64,000 nt of DNA from Sorangium cellulosum (GTDB lineage Bacteria; Myxococcota_A; Polyangia; Polyangiales; Polyangiaceae): positions 14,251,501-14,315,500 of the forward strand of contig NZ_CP012673.1 of NCBI RefSeq assembly GCF_002950945.1, in the 5' to 3' direction. Both the position numbers and the translations under genes were made by a program. The first letter of the stretch is position 1. Every line of letters starts with the position of its first letter. The notes under the pieces were generated by a model that was not told the DNA's origin, ran no database searches, and saw only the letters and a program-made list of their open reading frames with translations. Below are positions 36,301-43,926 of the stretch, piece after piece.

Positions 36301-39300
36301 TGCCGCAGACGCCGAACGGCAAGATCGACCGCAAGGCGCTCCCCGACCCGGCCGAGCCGGCGCGCGCGGCGCGGCGGGAGCGGCAGGACCCGTCGACCGA
36401 CGCGGAGCGGCTCGTCGCCTCGGTCTGGGAAGAGCTCCTCGGGTACACGCCGAGCAGGACCGACAGGTTCTTCGAGATCGGGGGCCACTCGCTGCTCGCG
36501 ATGCGTGTCGTCTCGCGGCTCCGCGAGCGGGCGGGCCTCGAGGTCCCGCTGCGGTGGCTGTTCGATCGGCCGGCGCTCGTGGACCTGGCCGAGGCGATCG
36601 CGCAGCTCTCGGCGGCCTCGGCTCGCCCGGCGCTGCGCCGCCGCGACCCGGCGGCGGTGATCCCCCTGTCGTACGCGCAGACCCGGCTGTGGTTCCTCGA
36701 CCGGCTGGCGCCCGGGACAGGCGCGTACAACGTCAGCTCCGCCGCCGAGCTCGCGGGGCCGCTCTGCGTGCGTTCGCTCGAGGGGGCCCTCCTCGCCGTG
36801 ATCGCGCGGCACGAGGCGCTCCGCACCGTGTTCCGCGTCGTCGACGGCGTGCCCGTCCAGATCGTGCAGCCCTCCGCGACGCTCGATTTCCAGCTGACCG
36901 ATCACCGGGCGCTCGCGCCGGACGTGCGGCGCACGAGCGCCCTCGCGCGGCTGCGGGAGACGGTCTCGCGCCCGTTCGACCTCGCGGCGGGCCCCCTCAC
37001 GCGGGCCGAGCTCGTGCGGCTCGACGACGAGCGGTGGCTCTTCGCCTTCGCGATGCACCACATCGTGACCGACGGCTGGTCGCACGAGATCTTCGTGCGC
37101 GAGCTCGCGGCCGCGTACGAGGCGATCGCGAAGGGAGAGCGCCCGAGGTGGCGAGAGCTCCCGGTCCACGTCGGCGATTGCGCCCTCTGGGAGCGGCAGC
37201 GCTGGGACAGGGCGGCGCGCAGCGAGGAGCTCGAGTTCTGGAAGGCCGAGCTCGCGGGGGCCAGCCAGGCGCTCGATCTACCGACGGATCGCGCGCGCCC
37301 CGAGGAGAAGCGGTACGCCGGGGCGCGCCACCCTTTCCGGCTCTCGCGCGCGCTGACGGGAGCGGTCGAGACCCTCGGCCGCGAGCGCGGCGTCACGCCG
37401 TTCATGACGCTGATGGCGGGGTTCCTCGCGCTGCTCCACCGGCTCAGCGGGAGCACCGACCTGCTCGTCGGCACGCCGATCGCAGGGCGCGACCACCGCG
37501 AGCTCGAGGACGTCATCGGGTGTTTCGTGAACACCCTCGTGTTCCGCGGCAAGGTGGAGGGCGACCCGTCGTTCGGCGCCCTCCTGGATCGGGTGCGCGA
37601 CACGGCGGCGCGGGTCTTCGGCCACGCCGAGATCCCCTTCGATCGGCTCGTGAACGCCCTCCGGCCCGCGCGGGATCTCGGCCGGACGCCGCTGTTCCAG
37701 GTGATGTTCGCGTTCCAGCCCCGGGTGCCCGATCCGATCTCGCTGGGCGGCGCGCGGGTGACCCCGATCGACCTCGATCCGGGGACGGCGCAGTACGACC
37801 TCACGCTGTCGATGCAGCACGACGGATCGTGCCTGAGCGGTCATTTCGAGTACGACACGAGCCTGTTCCACGACGCGACGATCGCGCGCCATGCGGCGCT
37901 CTTCGAGCGCCTCCTGGCCGAGGCCACGCGCAGCCCGGAGGTGAGGGTCTCGGAGCTCCTCCACGGCGAGGTGATCCACCCCGCGCCGGCGCCCGAGGCG
38001 GCGCCGCGGCGCGCGCTCTCGGCGCCCGCGCTCCCCTTCGTGAGGAGCCCGGCCGAGGGACCGCCGCCCCGACACGTGCGCCGCGAGCGGCGCGTCGACG
38101 CCGGCCTCGTCCGCGGGCTGGCCGATCGCGCAGCGACGGTGGGCGTCAGCCCGGCGGCGGCGGTCTCCGCCGCCTTCGCCGAGGTCGTGGCGTACTGGAG
38201 CACGTCGCCGCTGGCCATGACCTTCGAGGCGGCGCGCGCGCCGTCGCGCGGAGAGATCCGCATCGAGATCGGGTCGGGCAGCGGCGACCTCGAGGTGGGC
38301 CGCGAGCGCGGCGCGACGTTCGCGCGCGCCGCGCAGGCCATCGACGCCGCCGTCGCGGCCGCGGGCGTCGGGCCGGGCGAAGGCCACCCCGATGTCGCCG
38401 CCCTCGAGCTGCGTGTCCGCGCGCCCTCGCCCGGTGAGCGCGGCGGAGACAAGGAGCCGAGCTCCTGCCTCGAGCTCGCGCTTCGGCGCGAGGGCGAGCA
38501 CCTCGTCCTGGTGTGGAGCGCCGCCGAGGATCTCTTCCCCGAGGGGCTCACGGCGGACCTGATCGAGGGGGTCGAGGCGCTCCTGACCCGGCTCTCGCAG
38601 GGCGACGAGCCATGGCAGCAGGCCGCGCCCGTCGCGCTGCCGGAGCGGCAGCGGGAGATCCGCGCGCGCGTGAGCGGCACGGCGAGGGCGGTGCCCGACG
38701 ACCTCCTGCACAGCGGCTTCCTGCGGCAGGCGGCGCTGAGGCCCTCCGCGCCGGCGGTCATCAGCCCCGACAGGACGTTGAGCTACGGCGAGCTCGATCG
38801 CCTCAGCAACGCGCTCGCGCGGCGGCTCCGCGCGCTCGGCGCCCGGCCGAACACGCTCGTCGCGGTGGCCGCCGAGAAAGGCTGGGAGCAGATCGTCGCG
38901 ATCCTGGGCGTCCTCAAGGCGGGGGCGGCGTACCTGCCCATGGACCCGGAGTGGCCGGCGGAGCGCACCCGCGCGGTCCTGGAGCAGGGGCAGGTCGAGG
39001 TCGTGCTCACGCAGGCGCGGCTCACCTCGTCGCCGGCCTGGCCCGCGCACCTCCGCCTGATCCCGGTCGACGACGAGGGCGCGCTCGCGACGGAGGACGA
39101 CGGCCCGCTCGCCGCGGCCCAGGGGCCGGACGATCTCGCCTACGTGCTGTTCACGTCGGGCTCCACGGGGAAGCCCAAGGGCGTGGCGCTCGATCACCGC
39201 GGCCCGCTGAACACGATCCTGGACATCAACGAGCGCTTCGAGGTCTCCCCGTCGGACCGCGCCCTCGCGCTCTCGGCGATCCACTTCGATCTGTCCGTGT

Positions 39301-41840
39301 ACGACCTCTTCGGGCTGCTCGGCGCCGGCGGCGCGCTGGTCGTGCCTGCGCCGAGCGGCGCGCGGGATCCCGCGCACTGGCGGCACCTCATCGACGTGCA
39401 CCGGGTCACGGTGTGGAACTCGGTGCCCGCGCTGATGCAGATGCTCGTCGAGCACCTCGGCGCAGGCGCGCCGGCCTGCCCCTCCTTGCGGTGGGTCATC
39501 CTCAGCGGCGACTGGATCCCCGTGCCCCTGCCGGACCGGATCCGCCGCGTGTGTCCTGGGGTCCGGGTCATCGGCTCGGGGGGACCGACGGAGACCTCGA
39601 TCTGGTCGATCCTCTACCCCATCGGCGAGGTCGACCCGACCTGGAAGAGCATCCCTTACGGCAAACCCCTCAAGAACCAGCGTGTCCACGTCCTCGACGA
39701 GCGCATGCGGCCCTGCCCCGAGTGGGTCACGGGCCGGATGTACGTCGGCGGCGTCTGCCTCGCGCGCGGGTACCATCGTGATCCCGCGCAGACCGCGGAG
39801 CGTTTCCTCGAGCACCCCGAGACGGGCGAGCGGCTCTACTGGACAGGCGATCTCGGGCGATTCCTCCCTGACGGAAACATCGAGTTTGTCGGGCGCGAGG
39901 ATTTCCAGGTCAAGATCCAGGGCTACCGCATCGAGCTCGGGGAGATCGAGGCCGCGCTCGCGCAGCATCCGCGGGTCGATCAAGCGGTGGTCTCCGTGGA
40001 GACGACGTCGGCCGGGGGCAAGCGTCTCGTCGCCTATTACGTGCCTGAGCGGGAGGCGCCCCTCGAGCCGCGGGCGCTCGAGGAGTTCCTTGCGGCCAGG
40101 GTGCCGAAGTACATGGTGCCCGGCGCCTGGGTCGCGCTGGATCACCTGCCGCTCACGGCCAACGGGAAGGTCGATCGGAGAGCGCTCCTCGAGCTCTCCG
40201 GCCAGCAGCGCCAGGCCGCCAGTCCGGCGTACCGGGCGCCGTCCTCGGACGCGGAGCGGCGGATGGCCGCCCTCTGGGCCGAGGTCCTCCGGATCGAGCG
40301 GGTGGGCGTGGACGACAACTTCTTCGCCCTCGGCGGCGACTCGCTCCTCGCCATAGCCTTCGTGGAGCGCGCGCGCGAGGCGGGGTTCGACGTCACGCCG
40401 CGGCAGCTGTTCCAGCACCAGACCATCACCCGTCTGGTCGCCGCCCGCGCCCCCGCGGATCGCCCGGCGATCGACCGGGAGGGGGAGACCGGCGACGAGG
40501 CCGGGGAGCGACCGCTCACCCCGCTGCAGCGGTGGTACCTCGAGCAGGTCGATCACCGCAGCCGGCCGGAGCGCTGGAACGTCAACCTGCTGCTCGAGGT
40601 CGCAGCGCCCTTCGATGTCGACAGGCTCGCGCGCGCCGCCCTGCTCGTCGCGAACCACCACGAGGCGCTCCGCGCGCGCTTCGAGCGCGCTCCGGGCGGC
40701 TTTCACCAGCGGATCGAGGCGCCCTGGGCAGAGGCGCCGTTCACGTGCGTGGATCTCTCGGGGCTGCCGGAGGAGCAGCGCGCGATCGAGCTCGAGCGCC
40801 ACTGCGATCACATGCAGGACGGGTATCGGCTCGACCGCGGTCGGCTGTTCCAGGTCGTGTATTTCCGGTGGGACGAGCAGGGTCGCGGCCGGTTATGGCT
40901 CAACGCGCATCACCTCGTCGTCGACTGGATGTCGATCGTGATCGTCGCGCTCGATCTGCGATCCCTCTACGACCAGCTCGCCACGACGGAAGCGCCCCGC
41001 CTGCCGCCCAGGGGCACGTCGAGCGGCCGCTGGGCGCGCGAGCTCGAGCGCTGGGTCAAGGAGGAGCTCGCGCCCAGCGAGCGGGCCTACTGGCTCGGTT
41101 TGCCCTGGGACGAGATCGACCTCCTCCCGGCGGACCATCCGTCCACCCGTCACCTCTTCACCGTCGCGTCGGTCCGGGATCACTGGGTCTCGCTCCCCGA
41201 GGAAGAGTCCAGGGTCCTCCTGCGCGACTTGCCGGCGCGCTTCGGCGTGAGCACGGAGAGCGCGCTCATCGCCGCGCTCCTTCGCGGCGTGACCGACTGG
41301 ACGGGCCGCGACTGGCAAGACGTCATGGTGCTGCACGCGGGCCGCGATCTGATGCCCCATCGCTCGGATCTCGACGTGTCGCGCACCGTGGGGTGGCTGA
41401 GCGCCGAGCGGCTGCTCGTGCTCCGGCGCTCGAGCCAGCGAGAGCCCCTCGCCGCGCTGCTCGAGACGAGCCGGCAGATCGACCAGATCCCGAGCGGGGG
41501 CCACGGCTACAACCTGCTCAGGTACCTCGGCGGCGACGCTGCGCTCGGCGCCGAGCTCGAGCGGCTCCGGAAGCGGCCGGGGATCCTGTTCAACTACCAG
41601 GGTCAGGTCGAGCCGCCGGGACCGGGCTCGATCGTGCGCATGGCGACCGAGGGCACGGGTTACGACGAGCCGGCGACGAACCTGCGGTTCAACCTGTTCG
41701 AGTGCCACGTCCTGGTCCGTGGCGGGCAGCTCGTGTTCCGGTGGCGCTACAGCGCGAACGTGCACGATCTCGCGACCGTGCAGGGGATCGCCGCCGATGT
41801 CGTCGCGTTCCTGCAGGGCGTGGCGAGCGCGTGCCGGTGA
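33354..41840 (+). CDS. NRPS-2: C-A(Gly)-PCP-C-partial Cy-A(Cys-like)-PCP-terminal E-like
   Basis: This 2828-residue protein has two modules. Module 1: C domain (HHIVSDHW at 177), A domain with pocket code read as DILQLGMVWK, close to known glycine codes, and PCP Ser1046. Module 2: a complete C domain (HHIVTDGW at 1235), then about 200 residues (1570-1767) matching only the C-terminal half of a Cy domain, then an A domain with the Cys-type core ('FDLSVYD' at 1978, code about DLYNISSIWK) and PCP Ser2330. The last 440 residues are an epimerisation-type fold ('HHLVVDWMS' at 2519, 'SRTVGWLS', 'ILFNYQGQVE') lacking the usual EGHGRE Glu. No thioesterase follows. GTG 33354 has GGGAGAGG upstream; the first 25 residues may be a docking helix for the PKS. 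Confidence 0.88.
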   Translation: MTELQQRIKGLSSEELKALVATLKQKRPAAGGAPGPQRTGPRTTFPLSFAQQRLWFLYRYEPDSAAYNLHAAVRLRGGLDATALERAISLLVGRHEILRTRFDESAEDVVQEVLPQVDLSVALTDLSAMDPAAREAELGARCAQLAHLPFVLERGALVRAALFRMAAEEHVLLLVTHHIVSDHWTWGVLIRELGALYNALIAGRVPELPELPVRYGDYALWQRGQWGQERLQKEIGYWKGRLRGAPSQLDLPLDAPRPAAQTHRGARTSHTLPRSLSDALKALCQREGVTLFMALIAAYQALLARYTRQPDVVVGSPVAGRTRRELEPLAGMFVNNLALRADLSDNPTFVELLRRTRRDTLDAFAHDELPFALLVEALQPERSASHPPLFQTMFIVQNAAAELPAFTGLTLEPVDVPVMTSKYDWTIEAWDRPQGIRLDLEYNTDLFRRETADRLLKSYEALLRVSVSRPDAAVLGLPILHEDDARLLDRWNGTARPFPEDLCVHELFERQARRGPDRVALVCAGREITYGELDRASTRLARRLRAEGVGPDAPVAICMERSPELVVALLAVLKAGGAYVPLDPALPGERIDFILRDLGSAVVLTGRALGLDLGAPPGRVLVFEDIAGETGPDEGPVSAPTDSRSLVYIIYTSGSTGRPKGVQIEHRSVVNFLVAMQERPGLGPDDVLLSVTTASFDIFVLELFLPLCVGARTVLVSAAEARDGAALSRALERSRATVMQATPSTWRLLVEAGWTGDRRLRALAGGEALPRDLAEQLAPRVGCLWNMYGPTETTVWSAVGRVDSPDRITLGSPIANTRLYILDERGERLPIGVAGELYIGGAGLARGYHDRPDLTRERFLADPFSGEPGARMYRTGDLARIAHDGLIEYLGRLDHQVKIRGFRVELGEIEVTVARHPGVKECVCVARRDTVGESALVVYYVPAYVPACVPAAEETTADALRAHARVFLPEYMVPAHFVALPRLPQTPNGKIDRKALPDPAEPARAARRERQDPSTDAERLVASVWEELLGYTPSRTDRFFEIGGHSLLAMRVVSRLRERAGLEVPLRWLFDRPALVDLAEAIAQLSAASARPALRRRDPAAVIPLSYAQTRLWFLDRLAPGTGAYNVSSAAELAGPLCVRSLEGALLAVIARHEALRTVFRVVDGVPVQIVQPSATLDFQLTDHRALAPDVRRTSALARLRETVSRPFDLAAGPLTRAELVRLDDERWLFAFAMHHIVTDGWSHEIFVRELAAAYEAIAKGERPRWRELPVHVGDCALWERQRWDRAARSEELEFWKAELAGASQALDLPTDRARPEEKRYAGARHPFRLSRALTGAVETLGRERGVTPFMTLMAGFLALLHRLSGSTDLLVGTPIAGRDHRELEDVIGCFVNTLVFRGKVEGDPSFGALLDRVRDTAARVFGHAEIPFDRLVNALRPARDLGRTPLFQVMFAFQPRVPDPISLGGARVTPIDLDPGTAQYDLTLSMQHDGSCLSGHFEYDTSLFHDATIARHAALFERLLAEATRSPEVRVSELLHGEVIHPAPAPEAAPRRALSAPALPFVRSPAEGPPPRHVRRERRVDAGLVRGLADRAATVGVSPAAAVSAAFAEVVAYWSTSPLAMTFEAARAPSRGEIRIEIGSGSGDLEVGRERGATFARAAQAIDAAVAAAGVGPGEGHPDVAALELRVRAPSPGERGGDKEPSSCLELALRREGEHLVLVWSAAEDLFPEGLTADLIEGVEALLTRLSQGDEPWQQAAPVALPERQREIRARVSGTARAVPDDLLHSGFLRQAALRPSAPAVISPDRTLSYGELDRLSNALARRLRALGARPNTLVAVAAEKGWEQIVAILGVLKAGAAYLPMDPEWPAERTRAVLEQGQVEVVLTQARLTSSPAWPAHLRLIPVDDEGALATEDDGPLAAAQGPDDLAYVLFTSGSTGKPKGVALDHRGPLNTILDINERFEVSPSDRALALSAIHFDLSVYDLFGLLGAGGALVVPAPSGARDPAHWRHLIDVHRVTVWNSVPALMQMLVEHLGAGAPACPSLRWVILSGDWIPVPLPDRIRRVCPGVRVIGSGGPTETSIWSILYPIGEVDPTWKSIPYGKPLKNQRVHVLDERMRPCPEWVTGRMYVGGVCLARGYHRDPAQTAERFLEHPETGERLYWTGDLGRFLPDGNIEFVGREDFQVKIQGYRIELGEIEAALAQHPRVDQAVVSVETTSAGGKRLVAYYVPEREAPLEPRALEEFLAARVPKYMVPGAWVALDHLPLTANGKVDRRALLELSGQQRQAASPAYRAPSSDAERRMAALWAEVLRIERVGVDDNFFALGGDSLLAIAFVERAREAGFDVTPRQLFQHQTITRLVAARAPADRPAIDREGETGDEAGERPLTPLQRWYLEQVDHRSRPERWNVNLLLEVAAPFDVDRLARAALLVANHHEALRARFERAPGGFHQRIEAPWAEAPFTCVDLSGLPEEQRAIELERHCDHMQDGYRLDRGRLFQVVYFRWDEQGRGRLWLNAHHLVVDWMSIVIVALDLRSLYDQLATTEAPRLPPRGTSSGRWARELERWVKEELAPSERAYWLGLPWDEIDLLPADHPSTRHLFTVASVRDHWVSLPEEESRVLLRDLPARFGVSTESALIAALLRGVTDWTGRDWQDVMVLHAGRDLMPHRSDLDVSRTVGWLSAERLLVLRRSSQREPLAALLETSRQIDQIPSGGHGYNLLRYLGGDAALGAELERLRKRPGILFNYQGQVEPPGPGSIVRMATEGTGYDEPATNLRFNLFECHVLVRGGQLVFRWRYSANVHDLATVQGIAADVVAFLQGVASACR

Positions 41841-41899
41841 TCGGCGCTGGACAACGGTGTACCTGCGGCGCGACGGACGGCCGCCACACGCTGGGATGA

Positions 41900-42733
41900 A
41901 TGGATATGGAAACGTTTGAGATCAAGCTGCCCAATCAGGTCGTCGTGCACGATCGCGTGCCCGACATGGCGAGGACCCTGCACCAGCAGGTGCAGGGTTA
42001 CTTCCGCCCCCGGCTGGAGAGCGCGCTCGCCGCGGGCGAGGTGACGGTCGTCGATGTCGGCGCGAACATCGGCCTGTTCGCGATCGAGGTGCTCCGGCGC
42101 ACCGGCGGGCGCGCGCGGATCCACTGCTTCGAGCCGATCCCGGACACGTTCGAGCTCCTCCAGATGAACCTGCGGCCCTTCGCGTCCGAGCGCGTCCGCG
42201 CGCATCGAGCGGGCCTGGGCCGGACGGCGGGGACGGCCACGTTCCACTACTCTCCGCGCCAGAGCGCGATATCGAGCATGTACGACATGATGGCGAGCGA
42301 GGACAAGGAGGCGACGCTCGCCGCCATCTACGACCCGCGCATCTGCGAGAAGCACCACGCTGATCTACCCGTGCTCATGAGGTACCTCCCGCGCGCGGTG
42401 AACTCGTTCCTCATCGACTGTCACGGCTGGTGGATGAAGCGCGGCATGACGCGCGTGACCTGCCAGCTCACGACGCTCTCCGAGTTCATGGATCGGGAGC
42501 AGATCGAGCACATCGACGTGCTCAAGATCGACGCGGAGAAAGCGGAGCTCGATGTGCTCGAGGGCATCCGCCCGGGCGACTGGGCGAAGATCGGTGCGAT
42601 CGCCCTGGAGCTCCACGACTTCGAGGGCAGGGGGGAGCGCGTCCGGCGGATGCTCGTCGAGCAGGGCTTCGACGTCGAGACCGACCGGGTGTGCCCCGAG
42701 GACGTGATCATCAACGTGATGAGGTATCGGTAG
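41900..42733 (+). CDS. FkbM family methyltransferase
   Basis: The protein is a class I SAM methyltransferase of the FkbM group, which usually O-methylates natural products or glycans. The SAM site is 'VVDVGANIGLFAIEVL' near residue 50, followed by 'IHCFEPIPDTFELLQ' and 'VLKIDAEKAELDVLEGI', the FkbM signature. A 60-residue insert with 'WWMKRGMTRV' lies before the last motif. It starts 59 bases after the NRPS-2 stop on the same strand, so it is probably part of the same transcript and tailors the product. ATG 41900 and 41906 are both in frame. The methyl acceptor is not known. Confidence 0.88.
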   Translation: MDMETFEIKLPNQVVVHDRVPDMARTLHQQVQGYFRPRLESALAAGEVTVVDVGANIGLFAIEVLRRTGGRARIHCFEPIPDTFELLQMNLRPFASERVRAHRAGLGRTAGTATFHYSPRQSAISSMYDMMASEDKEATLAAIYDPRICEKHHADLPVLMRYLPRAVNSFLIDCHGWWMKRGMTRVTCQLTTLSEFMDREQIEHIDVLKIDAEKAELDVLEGIRPGDWAKIGAIALELHDFEGRGERVRRMLVEQGFDVETDRVCPEDVIINVMRYR

Positions 42734-42765
42734 CGCGCCGATCACGTTGATCTGAACGACAGATC

Positions 42766-42840
42766 AAACGCCAAGAGCGCCAAGGACGCCAAGGCGCCAA
42801 GACGAGAACAATGTCTTGGCGTCTTGGTGTCTTGGCGGTT
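42766..42840. terminator. Long imperfect hairpin made of CGCCAAG repeats
   Basis: The left arm (42768-42803) is built from tandem CGCCAAG-type units and the right arm (42812-42840) from their complement (CTTGGCG units), around an AT-rich loop. It lies between the convergent FkbM gene and lipoprotein gene and could end transcription from both sides. Sequences of this CCAAG/CTTGG kind recur between genes in several large bacterial genomes, as far as I recall, so it may also be a dispersed repeat. Confidence 0.6.
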
Positions 42841-42904
42841 GAAATTCTGCTCTTCTCAGGGGATTTTAATCCGGCTGTCGCTCCAGGGGCCAGCCGCGCC
42901 AGCC

Positions 42905-43687
42905 TCACTCACAGGCTGGCGCTTCCTCCTGGTACGCGATCCCGCTGTCGACCGGCACCTTGCCGCCTTGATCGTGGGGCACGATGACGTGGCACTCGCC
43001 CTCGGTCACGTTGCCCGACGCGTCGACCGCCCGGACGCCGAGCGTGTACACGCGCGCGTCGCCGTTGCCCTTCCGCTCCGCCAGGAGCTCCACCGAGCCG
43101 CAGCCGAGGTTCACGATGTCCTCCTCCGTGTTGCCGTCGCCCGTGTCGTTCCGCGGCTCGTCGCTCGCCGCGTAGGTGAACGTCACCTCGACCTCGTCGT
43201 CGCAGGCGTCCTCGACGGCCACGCAGTCGTCCACCGTGATGGTGTGGAACTTGTGGTTCGGCGGCCAGAGCTCGGCGAGCCTGTCCGTGAGCACCGGCGC
43301 GGTCGTGTCGACGACGACGAGCTCCGAGGCGCAGAGCGACGCGGCCTCCACCTCCCCGCCCTCCACCTCGGCCGTCACCACGACCTCGTGCGACCCGAGC
43401 GCGAACGGCCCCTCGTCGGAGACGGTCACCGTCGCCTCGGCGCAGGCGCCCGCCGTGAGCTCCGCGTAGATGGTCGCGACGTACGTCCCTCGCGCCGAGG
43501 TGCACTCGACGACCCTCTCCTCGCCACACACCCACTCTCCCGCCGGGATCTCGCCGCCCGGGTCCACACACTCGACCACGAGGGCCTGCGCGCTGCCGCC
43601 GATCGGCTCGTCGTTGTTACAGCCGACGAGCAGCGCAGACAGGGAGATGGCACACATCACACCAAGGAGAGTGGCTTTCTTCGTCAT
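42905..43687 (-). CDS. Lipoprotein with HYR-like domain
   Basis: The signal peptide ends in a lipobox ('LSALLVGC') so the mature protein is lipid-anchored. The C-terminal half contains 'VDTTAPVLTDRLAELWPPNH' and later 'VRAVDASGNVTEGECHVIVP', the pattern of HYR-type Ig-like repeats that often carry the WPPNHK motif in secreted bacterial proteins. Cysteines are frequent and probably paired. It may act in surface adhesion or binding, but nothing in the sequence fixes this. ATG 43687 starts a classic signal peptide. It is convergent with the biosynthetic locus and not evidently part of it. Confidence 0.75.
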   Translation of the reverse strand: MTKKATLLGVMCAISLSALLVGCNNDEPIGGSAQALVVECVDPGGEIPAGEWVCGEERVVECTSARGTYVATIYAELTAGACAEATVTVSDEGPFALGSHEVVVTAEVEGGEVEAASLCASELVVVDTTAPVLTDRLAELWPPNHKFHTITVDDCVAVEDACDDEVEVTFTYAASDEPRNDTGDGNTEEDIVNLGCGSVELLAERKGNGDARVYTLGVRAVDASGNVTEGECHVIVPHDQGGKVPVDSGIAYQEEAPACE

Positions 43688-43926
43688 GCGGATAGGGATA
43701 GCAATGCACTCTCGCCTTCGCGAGAGAAAAAGAGATCGATACGAGGAGAAATATCGATGCTTTTTGCCCTCGAGCGGCGCAGATTGTTGAGCCGTTTTCA
43801 GAACCCCTGGGAACTACACGGCTTTCTGCCGACAAGGAGGTGCGTTGTCCGCGTATCCACGCCCACGCGGGCGGGAGGGCGGCGAGGGTGTGTGGGAGTC
43901 GGCGATCCGGACGCGGGCGGGCTGGC
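43688..43926. other. Intergenic region upstream of the HYR-like lipoprotein
   Basis: This 240-base stretch separates two minus-strand genes. It is noticeably more AT-rich than the coding sequence around it near 43700-43800, which fits a promoter for the lipoprotein gene. I see no repeat or RNA-like structure. Confidence 0.35.

Noticed and set aside
40515..41840. A thioesterase at the end of NRPS-2
   Set aside because: No GxSxG motif or hydrolase pattern is present; the region has the fold marks of a condensation/epimerisation domain.
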